A DNA stretch of 11,447 nt, taken from Pseudomonadota bacterium. GTDB lineage: Bacteria; Pseudomonadota; Gammaproteobacteria; Steroidobacterales; Steroidobacteraceae. Both the position numbers and the translations under genes were made by a program. This document shows positions 1 through 8,824 of this stretch, in pieces. The DNA lies in assembly GCA_003242275.1 (NCBI GenBank), contig QGUX01000093.1:1-11447 (forward strand). Direction: 5' to 3'. The notes below the pieces were generated by a model. That model searched no databases. It saw only the letters and a program-made list of their open reading frames with translations, and was not told the origin of the DNA. The stretch's first letter is position 1, and every line of letters starts with the position of its first letter.

Positions 1-429
1 GTCGATGCCGTGGCGCGCCAGCAGCGCCTCGGCATCGGCCAGCATGCGCGCATGGTCGACGAGGCCGCCGCGCCGCGGCTCCTGTCCCAGGTACAGGTTC
101 TCGGCCACGCTCATCTGCGGCACCAGCGCCAGTTCCTGGTGGATCACCGCCAGTCCCGCCGCGGTGGCGTCGGACACGCCGCGGAACTGCCGCTCCTGGC
201 CGTCGATGGACAGGCTGCCGCCGTGGCTGCCATGCGGATGGATGCCGCAGAGGATCTTGATCAGCGTGGACTTGCCGGCGCCGTTCTCGCCGCACAGCGC
301 GTGCACCTCGCCCCGGCGCAGCGTGAAGTCCACGCCGTCCAGCGCCACGATGCCGCCGAAGCGCTTGGACAGCCCGTGCGCCTCGAGCAGCAGGGGCGTG
401 CCGGTCCCGGCCCCGGGCGCCTCAGCCAT
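1..429 (-). CDS. xylG: D-xylose ABC transporter ATP-binding protein XylG (N-terminal 143 residues, runs off the window)
   Basis: This is the 5' part of a sugar ABC ATPase that powers import of a monosaccharide through an inner-membrane permease. The reading frame stays open from the ATG at 429 to the window edge. Visible motifs are a Walker A loop GENGAGKST near residues 48-56, then CGIHPHG, and a Q-loop segment HQELALVPQMSVAEN near residues 97-111. The CGI-PHGS stretch and the HQELALV segment closely match E. coli XylG as I remember it, more closely than MglA or RbsA. The ABC signature, Walker B and second ATPase half lie outside. It starts 33 bases after the xylF stop on the same strand, the usual xylF-xylG order, with a weak ribosome site (GGGGCACC). 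The substrate call rests on similarity and on XylF next door; the ATPase call is secure. Confidence 0.88.
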   Translation of the reverse strand, partial: MAEAPGAGTGTPLLLEAHGLSKRFGGIVALDGVDFTLRRGEVHALCGENGAGKSTLIKILCGIHPHGSHGGSLSIDGQERQFRGVSDATAAGLAVIHQELALVPQMSVAENLYLGQEPRRGGLVDHARMLADAEALLARHGID

Positions 430-462
430 GGTGCCCCGCGTGCTTGCCGCGCCGCCGCTCCA

Positions 463-1521
463 TCACTGCCGGCCCTGGAAGATGTCCTCGCGCGAGTGGA
501 AGCCGTCGGCGACCACGGTGTCCTCGACGTTGTCCCTGGTCACGGTGACCACGTCGAGCAGGATGGAGGGCACCTCGGTGCGGCCATTGTCGATGCCGGC
601 GCGCGCGATCAGCGGCCGGCCGCGGGCCAGTGCCACGGCCGCCTCGGCCGCGCGGCGCGCCAGCTGCTGCACCGGCTTGTAGATGGTCATCGACTGCTCG
701 CCGGCGACGATGCGCTGGATGGCCACCAGCTCGGCATCCTGGCCGGTGACCACCACGCGGCCGGCGATGCCTTCCTCGCGCAGCGCCTGGATGGCACCGC
801 CGGCGGTGCCGTCGTTGGAGGCCAGCACGGCGTGGATGTTGCGGCCATGGCGCGTGATGGCGGCGTTCATGATGCGCTTGGCGTTCTCGGGCTTCCAGTC
901 GTCGGCCCAGTCCTCGTGCAGCACCTGCACCTCGCCCTTGTCGATGGCCTCGCGCAGGCCCTTGTCCTGGCCGGCCTTGAACAGCGAGGCGTTGTTGTCG
1001 GTCTTCGAGCCGTAGATGCGCACCAGGCGGATGGGGCGGGGCGCATCGCGCAGCGCCTCCAGGATGTAGCGCGCCTGCAGCTCGCCGACGCGCTCGTTGT
1101 CGAAGGTGATGTACAGGTCCGGTTCGCTGTCGAGGATCAGCCGGTCGTAGGAGACCACCGGGATGCCGGCGCGGTGCGCGATCTCCACGCCGCGCGCCAT
1201 GGCGCGGCCGTCGTGCGGCACGATCACGATCACGTCCATCTGCGCGGTGACCAGCGACTCCACGTCGGCCACCTGGCGGTTGTCGTCGCTGTTGGCGGAC
1301 AGCACCGTCACCTCGGCGCCGAGGCTGCGCGCGTGCTCGACGAAGGCATCGCGGTCGCGCGTCCAGCGCGCCTCCTTCAGGGTGTCCAGCGACAGGCCGA
1401 TGCGCACCGGCCGCGTGCCGACCGCCGCAGCCTCGTTGCCCGCGCCGGAGCGCCCCAGCACCGCGCCGATCAGCACGCTCAGGGCCAGCGACGCGACCAC
1501 CAGCAAGGATTTCACGCTCAT
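463..1521 (-). CDS. xylF: D-xylose ABC transporter periplasmic substrate-binding protein XylF
   Basis: A 352-residue periplasmic binding protein that captures D-xylose and delivers it to the XylGH importer. A hydrophobic N-terminus (about residues 5-22) looks like a signal peptide, though the cleavage site is not sharp and there is no lipobox cysteine. The mature part tracks E. coli XylF closely: RWTRDRD (52-58), SYDRL (124-128), FDNERVGELQA (140-150), DNNASLF (175-181), ASNDGTAGGAIQAL (234-247), GQDAEL (260-265) and YKP (281-283). The positions corresponding to known xylose-contact residues appear kept: R52, R127, N176, N236, D262 and K282. The length is normal for the family. The start at 1521 has a purine-rich ribosome site (AGGGGGAAGGA) directly upstream. 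It lies between the GH3 gene (91 bp upstream) and xylG (33 bp downstream) on one strand, consistent with one operon. I am confident of the family and fairly confident of xylose specificity. Confidence 0.9.
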   Translation of the reverse strand: MSVKSLLVVASLALSVLIGAVLGRSGAGNEAAAVGTRPVRIGLSLDTLKEARWTRDRDAFVEHARSLGAEVTVLSANSDDNRQVADVESLVTAQMDVIVIVPHDGRAMARGVEIAHRAGIPVVSYDRLILDSEPDLYITFDNERVGELQARYILEALRDAPRPIRLVRIYGSKTDNNASLFKAGQDKGLREAIDKGEVQVLHEDWADDWKPENAKRIMNAAITRHGRNIHAVLASNDGTAGGAIQALREEGIAGRVVVTGQDAELVAIQRIVAGEQSMTIYKPVQQLARRAAEAAVALARGRPLIARAGIDNGRTEVPSILLDVVTVTRDNVEDTVVADGFHSREDIFQGRQ

Positions 1522-1583
1522 TCCTTCCCCCTGGACTTCCTGCGGCTCATTGCTTGTTGTCGGGGTGCCGCAGCCCCTGTGGT

Positions 1584-1604
1584 CCGGCCGGCCGTGCCGG
1601 CCGG
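1584..1604 (-). terminator. GC-rich stem-loop after the GH3 stop codon
   Basis: A perfect 9-bp inverted repeat (CCGGCCGGC / GCCGGCCGG) with a 3-base loop lies 8 bases past the GH3 stop and 62 bases before the xylF start. No U-run follows on the minus strand, so it is not a classic intrinsic terminator. It could be a partial terminator, an RNase barrier setting GH3:xylF stoichiometry, or chance in GC-rich DNA. The pairing is seen directly; the function is inference. Confidence 0.4.
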
Positions 1605-1612
1605 TGCCCCCA

Positions 1613-4126
<2,514 letters not shown>

Positions 4127-4187
4127 CGAGTTCCCCCCGTTGTGTCGCGGCGAGTCTACGACCAAATCAGGAATGGACGAACCCCCG

Positions 4188-4204
4188 GGGCCGGTGGCCG
4201 GCCC
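4188..4204 (-). terminator. GC-rich stem-loop after the SnoaL-like gene
   Basis: A perfect 7-bp inverted repeat (GGGCCGG / CCGGCCC, 3-base loop) starts 4 bases past the 4209 stop on the minus strand. There is no U-run after it. It falls between the SnoaL-like gene and the GH3 gene, a natural boundary between housekeeping-type genes and the sugar unit. The rest of the gap (4127-4187) has a weak -10-like TAGACT on the minus strand but no convincing -35. A terminator role is inference. Confidence 0.4.
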
Positions 4205-4208
4205 AGGA

Positions 4209-4676
4209 TCACGCGCGCAGGCCGGGCGGCACGTATTTGAGCTGGATCGAGCCGCGCCGCTCGAGGAACTTCCACTGGCCATGCTCGCGCACGAAGCGGT
4301 CGTGCATCTGGCCGATCCAGACCGGGCCGTTCGACTCGTGGGGCGGCGCCGCGCCTTCGGGGCGCGTGGCCTGGAACAGGGTCAGGTACGAGATGCCGCG
4401 GGCCGAGTCCGGCCCCTCCACATCGACCAGCACGCTGGTGGCGAGGTGGCGGGTGAATACCGTCTTCGGACGCGCCAGCAGCGAGGCGCGGATGGCCTCG
4501 CGGCCGGTGATCACCTGGTCCGGCGCCGACGGGCGCGCCAGGCTCCCATTGGCCGCGAAGCAGTCCGCGGCGGCGTTCATGTCGCCGTCATCGAGCGCGC
4601 GCACGTAGGCGTGCACCAGCCGCTCGCAGGCGCGCTCGATCTCCAGGCGTTCCAGTGCACCGAGGTTGGCGGGCAT
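4209..4676 (-). CDS. SnoaL-like / NTF2-fold family protein of unknown function
   Basis: A 155-residue soluble protein with the SnoaL_4-type pattern: an N-terminal helix (LEIERACERLVHAYVRALD), DGDMNAAADCFAANGSL (about 31-46), then VITGREAIRASL (about 55-66), RHLATSVLVDVEG, and C-terminal strands ending in HGQWKFLERRGSIQLKY (about 132-148). This cone-shaped fold occurs in ketosteroid-isomerase-like enzymes, aromatic-ring hydroxylase small subunits and stand-alone ligand-binding proteins, so the fold alone does not give a reaction. There is no signal peptide or membrane segment. The ATG at 4676 is preceded by GGAG with 9-base spacing; the same frame runs open to 5519 but only through the antisense-like shadow of the methyltransferase gene. 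It lies 41 bp after that methyltransferase gene on the same strand, so co-transcription is likely. A functional link is not evident. Confidence 0.8.
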   Translation of the reverse strand: MPANLGALERLEIERACERLVHAYVRALDDGDMNAAADCFAANGSLARPSAPDQVITGREAIRASLLARPKTVFTRHLATSVLVDVEGPDSARGISYLTLFQATRPEGAAPPHESNGPVWIGQMHDRFVREHGQWKFLERRGSIQLKYVPPGLRA

Positions 4677-4717
4677 GTGAGGGTCTCCGTATCGCGATGG
4701 ACACCGTGCCGCGCGGC

Positions 4718-5446
4718 TCAGGCCTTCGCGGGACGATGCAGTTCGTACTGGCAGATGGCCACCGCCATCGCCACGTTCAGCGATTCGATCGGCGCCGCGC
4801 CCGTGATCGAGAAGCGTGGCAGCTCGCCGAAGCCGGGCGCATCGGGCAGCCCGCGCGCCTCGCTGCCGAACACATAACAGTCGAACCTGCGGAACTGCGC
4901 CGCGGCGATCGAGGTGCCCTGCATGTCCAGCAGGGCGATGCGCCGGAAGCGCGCTGGCAGCGATTCGGGCGGCACGTCGGCCTCCACCGGCACGTGGAAG
5001 ATGGCGCCCATGCTGGCGCGCACCACCTTGCCGTTGTGCACGTCCACGCTGCCGGGACCGAGCAGGCAGCGGAAATCGCCGAACCAGGCCAGCGTGCGCA
5101 GGATGGTGCCGAGGTTGCCCGGGTCCTGCAGCCCGTGGAGGTAGATGGCGCGCTCGCCCGGGCGCGGCGGCGGCGCGGCCAGCAGCGGCGCAACCGCCAC
5201 GATGCCCTGCGGCGTGCGCGTCTCGCAGATCTGCGCCATCTGCGTGGGGTTGACCACCTGCACCGGCAGTCGGTCGGTGAAGTTGGCGTACTCGCGCGTG
5301 CAGTACAGCGTCGATTCGCGCAGGCGGGCGTCCTTCTCCGCCGCCTTCAGCAGTTCCAGCACCGGGTGTTCGCCCTCGACGATGAAGCGGCCGGTGAGCT
5401 CGCGGTACTTGCGCTGGTGCAGCTTGCGGACTTCGTCGATCTTCAT
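4718..5446 (-). CDS. SpoU/TrmH-family (SPOUT) RNA 2'-O-methyltransferase
   Basis: A 242-residue SPOUT-class methyltransferase expected to transfer a methyl group from S-adenosylmethionine to a ribose 2'-OH in tRNA or rRNA. A small N-terminal domain (about 1-90, with KYRELTGRFIVEGEHPVLELL) resembles the L30e-like substrate-binding domain. The three SPOUT motifs follow: motif 1 DPGNLGTILRT with N111 and R117, motif 2 VFGSEARGL (192-200), and motif 3 SITGAAPIESLNVAMAVA (213-230), which form the knotted SAM site. The ATG at 5446 overlaps the stop of the upstream flavoprotein gene as ATGA, suggesting translational coupling. Motif 3 has ITGAAPIESLN rather than the common IPM-x-SLN form, a family variation I would not over-read. 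The target nucleotide cannot be assigned, so no gene symbol is given. Confidence 0.9.
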   Translation of the reverse strand: MKIDEVRKLHQRKYRELTGRFIVEGEHPVLELLKAAEKDARLRESTLYCTREYANFTDRLPVQVVNPTQMAQICETRTPQGIVAVAPLLAAPPPRPGERAIYLHGLQDPGNLGTILRTLAWFGDFRCLLGPGSVDVHNGKVVRASMGAIFHVPVEADVPPESLPARFRRIALLDMQGTSIAAAQFRRFDCYVFGSEARGLPDAPGFGELPRFSITGAAPIESLNVAMAVAICQYELHRPAKA

Positions 5447-7101
5447 GACGCCAGGCTCCTGGCCACGGCCTCGGCCACGCGGATGCCGTCGATGCCGGCC
5501 GAGAGGATGCCGCCGGCATAGCCTGCGCCCTCGCCGCAGGGGAAAAGGCCGCGCACGTTCAGGCTCTGCAGCGTGCCCTCGTCGCGGGTGATGCGCACCG
5601 GCGAGGAGGTGCGCGTCTCCACGCCGGTGAACACCGCATCCTCGCGGTCGAAGCCGCGGATCTGCCGGCCGAACACCGGCAGCGCCTCGCGGATGGCCTC
5701 GATGGCGAAGTCGGGCAGGGCCGAGGACAGGTCGCCCAGCCGCACGCCCGGCTTGTACGAGGGCAGCACTTCACCGAAGGCGGTGGAGGGCACGCCGCGC
5801 AGGAAATCCCCCACCAGCTGCGCGGGCGCGAAGTAGCCGCCGCCACCCAGCACGTAGGCCTGCGATTCGAGCCGCTCCTGCAGCGCCACGCCGGCCAGCG
5901 GGCCCTCCGGATAGTCCTGTTCCGGCGAGATGCCGACCACGATGCCGGCATTGGCATTGCGTTCGTTGCGCGAGTACTGGCTCATGCCATTGGTCACCAC
6001 GCGCTCCACTTCGGAGGTGGCCGCCACCACGGTGCCGCCCGGGCACATGCAGAAGCTGTACACGGTGCGGCCGTTCGTGGCGTGGTGCACCAGGCTGTAG
6101 TCGGCCGCGCCGAGCAATGGATGGCCGGCGTACCTGCCGAGCCGCGCGCGGTCGATCATCGACTGCGGGTGCTCGATGCGCAAGCCGATGGAGAAGGGCT
6201 TGGGATCCAGGTGCACGCCGCGCCGCTCCAGCATGCGGAAGGTGTCGCGCGAGCTGTGCCCCGGCGCCAGGACCACGTGCCGGCCCTCCACCACGCTGCC
6301 GTCGGCCAGCACCACGCCCTCAAGCTGTCCGTTCCCGATGACCAGGTCGGTGACGCGGCTCTCGAAGCGGATCTCCCCGCCCAGCGACAGGATCTGCTCG
6401 CGGATGCCCGACACCACGCGCGTGAGGCGGAAGGTGCCGATGTGCGGCCGGTTGACGTACAGGATCTCCTCCGGCGCGCCGGCCTTCACGAACTCGGTCA
6501 TCACCTTGCGGCCGTGGTACTTCGGATCCTTCACGCGGCTGTACAGCTTGCCGTCGGAGAACAGCCCCGCGCCGCCCTCGCCGAACTGCACGTTCGACTC
6601 TGGCGTGAGGATGCTCTGCCGCCACAGCGCCCAGGTGTCGCGCGTGCGCCGGCGCACGTCCTTGCCGCGCTCGAGCACGATGGGCCTGAAGCCGGCCTGC
6701 GCCAGGATCAGCGCCGCGAACACGCCGGCCGGGCCGAAGCCCACCACGATGGGCCGCTCGCGCAGTTTCGCCGGCGCGGTGGCGACGGGGTGGTAGTCCA
6801 TGTCGGGCGTCGGGCGGATGTGCGGGTCGGACGCCAGGCGCGAGAGCACCGCCGCCTCCCCGCGCACGGCCACGTCCACCACGCAGATGAAGACGATGGC
6901 GGCATTGCGCCGCCGGGCATCGGGGCTCCGCCTGAACAGCCGGACCTCGACCAGGTCGGCCTCGTCGACGCCGAGGCGGCCGGCCACGGCCTGCCGGAGT
7001 GTCTCCGGCGTGTATTCCAGCGGCAGCGGCAGTTCGGTGATGCGGATCAGGGGAACCTTCCTGGCCGGTCTGTCCGGCAGAGGGGGTAAACTGCCGTACA
7101 T
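5443..7101 (-). CDS. COG2509-type FAD-dependent dehydrogenase (uncharacterised)
   Basis: A predicted cytoplasmic flavoprotein of the conserved but uncharacterised COG2509 family. The roughly 100-residue N-terminal domain ([15 protein letters not shown] at about 21-35, [13 protein letters not shown] at about 53-65) precedes a dinucleotide-binding fold with [13 protein letters not shown] (119-131) and the acidic end of strand 2 (VLERG, 142-146). The diagnostic segment [17 protein letters not shown] lies at about 170-186, a cysteine cluster [10 protein letters not shown] mid-protein, and the C-terminal FAD loop [18 protein letters not shown] near 521-538. The substrate is unknown for the family. 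With the ATG at 7101 the protein has 552 residues; the frame is also open further upstream to 8142, but that part runs antisense through rlmE. A GGAGG ribosome site supports 7101, but codon use and a downstream CTG with an AGGAAGG site suggest a shorter protein. It overlaps the methyltransferase gene by ATGA and is divergent from rlmE. Confidence 0.88.
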   Translation of the reverse strand: MYGSLPPLPDRPARKVPLIRITELPLPLEYTPETLRQAVAGRLGVDEADLVEVRLFRRSPDARRRNAAIVFICVVDVAVRGEAAVLSRLASDPHIRPTPDMDYHPVATAPAKLRERPIVVGFGPAGVFAALILAQAGFRPIVLERGKDVRRRTRDTWALWRQSILTPESNVQFGEGGAGLFSDGKLYSRVKDPKYHGRKVMTEFVKAGAPEEILYVNRPHIGTFRLTRVVSGIREQILSLGGEIRFESRVTDLVIGNGQLEGVVLADGSVVEGRHVVLAPGHSSRDTFRMLERRGVHLDPKPFSIGLRIEHPQSMIDRARLGRYAGHPLLGAADYSLVHHATNGRTVYSFCMCPGGTVVAATSEVERVVTNGMSQYSRNERNANAGIVVGISPEQDYPEGPLAGVALQERLESQAYVLGGGGYFAPAQLVGDFLRGVPSTAFGEVLPSYKPGVRLGDLSSALPDFAIEAIREALPVFGRQIRGFDREDAVFTGVETRTSSPVRITRDEGTLQSLNVRGLFPCGEGAGYAGGILSAGIDGIRVAEAVARSLAS

Positions 7102-7125
7102 TCTACGTTCTCCCTCCGCCCCCCC
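7080..7125. promoter_or_regulatory. Compact divergent promoter region between the flavoprotein gene and rlmE
   Basis: Only 24 bp separate the ATG of the flavoprotein (7101) from that of rlmE (7126), and the least GC-rich patch of this area straddles the former. It holds -10-like hexamers on both strands: TAAACT (7087-7092) and TACATT (7097-7102) for rlmE, and TAGAAT on the minus strand (7105-7100). None has a good -35 partner at 17 bp. Because divergent genes must start here, some promoter is expected; the exact elements are inference. Confidence 0.4.
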
Positions 7126-7764
7126 ATGGCCCGATCCAAGAGCAGTGCGAGCTGGCTGGCCCGGCACGTCAACGATCCCTATGTCAAGCGCGCGCAGAAG
7201 GAGGGCTACCGCTCCCGCGCCGCCTACAAGCTGCTGGAGCTGAACGAGAAGGACCGGCTGATCCGCCCCGGCATGCGGGTGCTCGACCTGGGCTCCTCGC
7301 CGGGCGGCTGGTCGCAGGTGGCGGCGCGGCTGGTGGGGCCGAAGGGCAAGGTGCTGGCCACCGACATCCTGCCCATGGATGCAATCCCGAACGTGGATTT
7401 CATCCAGGGAGACTTCCGCGAGGAAGAGGTGTTGCGCCAGATCGAGGACTGGCTGGGCGGCGCGCGCTTCGACCTGGTGCTCAGCGACATGGCGCCGAAC
7501 ATCTCCGGCATCGCCGCGGCCGACCAGGCCGCGTCGATGTACCTGCTGGAGCTGGCGCTGGACACGGCGCGGCGCACGCTCAAGTCCGGCGCCAGCTTCG
7601 TCGCCAAGATGTTCCAGGGCGCGGGCTCGGACCAGTACATCAAGGAACTGCGCGCGGCGTTCGACAAGGTGCAGATCAGGAAGCCCGGGGCCTCGCGCAA
7701 GGAGTCGCGCGAGGTCTATCTCGTGGCCAGGGGGTTCAGGGGAGCCAGGCCGGCGCCGCAGTGA
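7126..7764 (+). CDS. rlmE: 23S rRNA (uridine-2'-O)-methyltransferase RlmE (FtsJ/RrmJ)
   Basis: A 212-residue Rossmann-fold methyltransferase that 2'-O-methylates a uridine in the A-loop of 23S rRNA on the assembling 50S subunit (U2552 in E. coli), a late step in ribosome maturation. The SAM-binding motif [13 protein letters not shown] is at 52-64. The catalytic K-D-K-E tetrad is complete: K35 (RAAYKLLEL), D121 (LSDMAPN), K161 (FVAKMFQG) and E196 (SREVYLVA). The length and N-terminus match the family (E. coli 209 residues), so the ATG at 7126 is well placed. No Shine-Dalgarno-like purines precede it; the 20 bases upstream are almost all pyrimidines on the plus strand. The ftsH gene that follows rlmE in many gammaproteobacteria is absent here. 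Confidence 0.95.
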   Translation: MARSKSSASWLARHVNDPYVKRAQKEGYRSRAAYKLLELNEKDRLIRPGMRVLDLGSSPGGWSQVAARLVGPKGKVLATDILPMDAIPNVDFIQGDFREEEVLRQIEDWLGGARFDLVLSDMAPNISGIAAADQAASMYLLELALDTARRTLKSGASFVAKMFQGAGSDQYIKELRAAFDKVQIRKPGASRKESREVYLVARGFRGARPAPQ

Positions 7765-7784
7765 TGTGGCATGGCACGGCCGCG

Positions 7785-7805
7785 TGCCCGCCACCGGCGG
7801 GGGCA
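7785..7805 (+). terminator. Possible stem-loop terminator after rlmE
   Basis: CCCGCC and GGCGGG pair around a 3-base ACC loop, and the stem extends by TG/CA across a two-G bulge. It starts 20 bases after the rlmE stop. A second small hairpin (CGCCC gca GGGCG, 7813-7825) follows. Neither has a U-run, so termination efficiency is uncertain; in GC-rich DNA such hairpins are common. Confidence 0.35.
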
Positions 7806-7850
7806 GAGCGACCGCCCGCAGGGCGCCGCCCCGCGCGAAGTGCTGCGATG

Positions 7851-7879
7851 TCGACCATCGCCGCCGCCGCCGACATAAT
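7851..7879 (+). promoter_or_regulatory. Sigma70-like promoter for the SDR-yihY pair
   Basis: A -35-like TCGACC (7851-7856, four of six consensus bases) and a -10-like CATAAT (7874-7879, five of six) are separated by exactly 17 bp. Transcription would begin near 7886, giving a leader of about 24 bases with a GAGGGG ribosome site (7898-7903) six bases before the ATG at 7910. This is the best-formed promoter I see in the window. The hexamers also flank a short GCC repeat, and TCGACC recurs at 7879-7884. Confidence 0.55.
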
Positions 7880-7909
7880 CGACCCGGGCGATTGAACGAG
7901 GGGCTCCCC

Positions 7910-8824
7910 ATGCTGTCGCGACGCCTTGCCATCCTCTCCGGCCTCGTCCTGCTCGGCAGCGCCGTTGCGCCTGCGGCGCAGCCGCCGGCCTTCATCGACA
8001 TGAACGGCAGGACCGCGCTGGTCACCGGCTCCACCAGCGGCCTGGGCGAGGTGGTCGCGCGCCGCCTCGGCGCCATGGGCGCGACGGTCATCGTGCACGG
8101 GCTCAACGAGGAGCGCGGCCGGCAGATCGCCGCGGAGATCACCGCCGCGGGCCCGGGCCGGGCGGTGTACTACCCGGGCGACCTGGGCTCGCTGGACCAG
8201 GTGGAGGCGCTGGCGGCGCGCGTGCGCGCGGAGCATCCCCGCCTGCACCTGCTGGTCAACAATGCCGGCATCGGCGGCGCCAGCAACGACGAGCGGCGCC
8301 TCAGCCAGGATGGCTACGAGCTGGTGTTCCAGGTCAATTACCTGTCGCACTTCCACCTCACGCGCCTGCTGCTGCCGCTGCTCGAGGCCTCGGCGCCGGC
8401 GCGCATCGTCAACGTCGCCTCCATCGGCCAGCGGCCGGTCGACTTCGACGACGTGATGATGGAGAAGGGCTACCAGACCATGGCCGCCTACTCGCAGTCG
8501 AAGCTGGCGCAGATCATGTTCACGTTCACGCTGGCGGAGCAGCTCGACCCTGCCCGGGTCACCGTCAACGCCCTGCACCCGGCCACCTTCATGGACACAC
8601 CGATGGTGACGGCATCGGGGCGGCGTCCCCTGTCCTCGGTGCAGGACGGCGCCGACGCGGTGATGCAGCTGGCCGTGGGTCGCGCGCTGGCGGGCCGTTC
8701 CGGCCTGTACTTCAACCAGATGGAGGAGGCGCGCGCCAACGCGCAGGCCTATGACGCCGACGCCCGCCGCAGGCTGTGGGACCTCAGCATCCGGCTGGTC
8801 GAGCAGCGGCCGCGGGCGAAATGA
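7910..8824 (+). CDS. Short-chain dehydrogenase/reductase with N-terminal export-like signal
   Basis: A 304-residue classical SDR that should oxidise or reduce a carbonyl/alcohol substrate with NAD(P)(H). The cofactor motif TGSTSGLG is at 39-46, the NNAG motif at 117-120, and the catalytic residues are N143, S171 and Y194-S-Q-S-K198. The region after beta-strand 2 (VHGLNEERG) does not settle NADH versus NADPH. Unusually, about 30 residues precede the Rossmann fold: SRRLAIL then a hydrophobic stretch and an APA site (20-22), as in a secretion signal with twin arginines. The ATG at 7910 is supported by its ribosome site and the promoter upstream. An internal ATG at 8000 would give a conventional cytoplasmic SDR, but I see no ribosome site for it. 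Its stop overlaps the yihY start (ATGA). The substrate is unknown. Confidence 0.88.
   Translation: MLSRRLAILSGLVLLGSAVAPAAQPPAFIDMNGRTALVTGSTSGLGEVVARRLGAMGATVIVHGLNEERGRQIAAEITAAGPGRAVYYPGDLGSLDQVEALAARVRAEHPRLHLLVNNAGIGGASNDERRLSQDGYELVFQVNYLSHFHLTRLLLPLLEASAPARIVNVASIGQRPVDFDDVMMEKGYQTMAAYSQSKLAQIMFTFTLAEQLDPARVTVNALHPATFMDTPMVTASGRRPLSSVQDGADAVMQLAVGRALAGRSGLYFNQMEEARANAQAYDADARRRLWDLSIRLVEQRPRAK

Noticed and set aside
4677..5519. Upstream extension of the SnoaL-like frame, giving a 436-residue protein
   Set aside because: The extension is the shadow of the methyltransferase gene in another frame, and the ATG at 4676 gives a normal family length with a ribosome site.
7859..7872. GCC trinucleotide repeat as a repeat array or CRISPR remnant
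   Set aside because: It is only about four units long, has no spacers, and is expected by chance in such GC-rich sequence.
7102..8142. Upstream extension of the flavoprotein frame, giving 899 residues
   Set aside because: It runs antisense through rlmE, is low-complexity, and the family length is about 530-550 residues.
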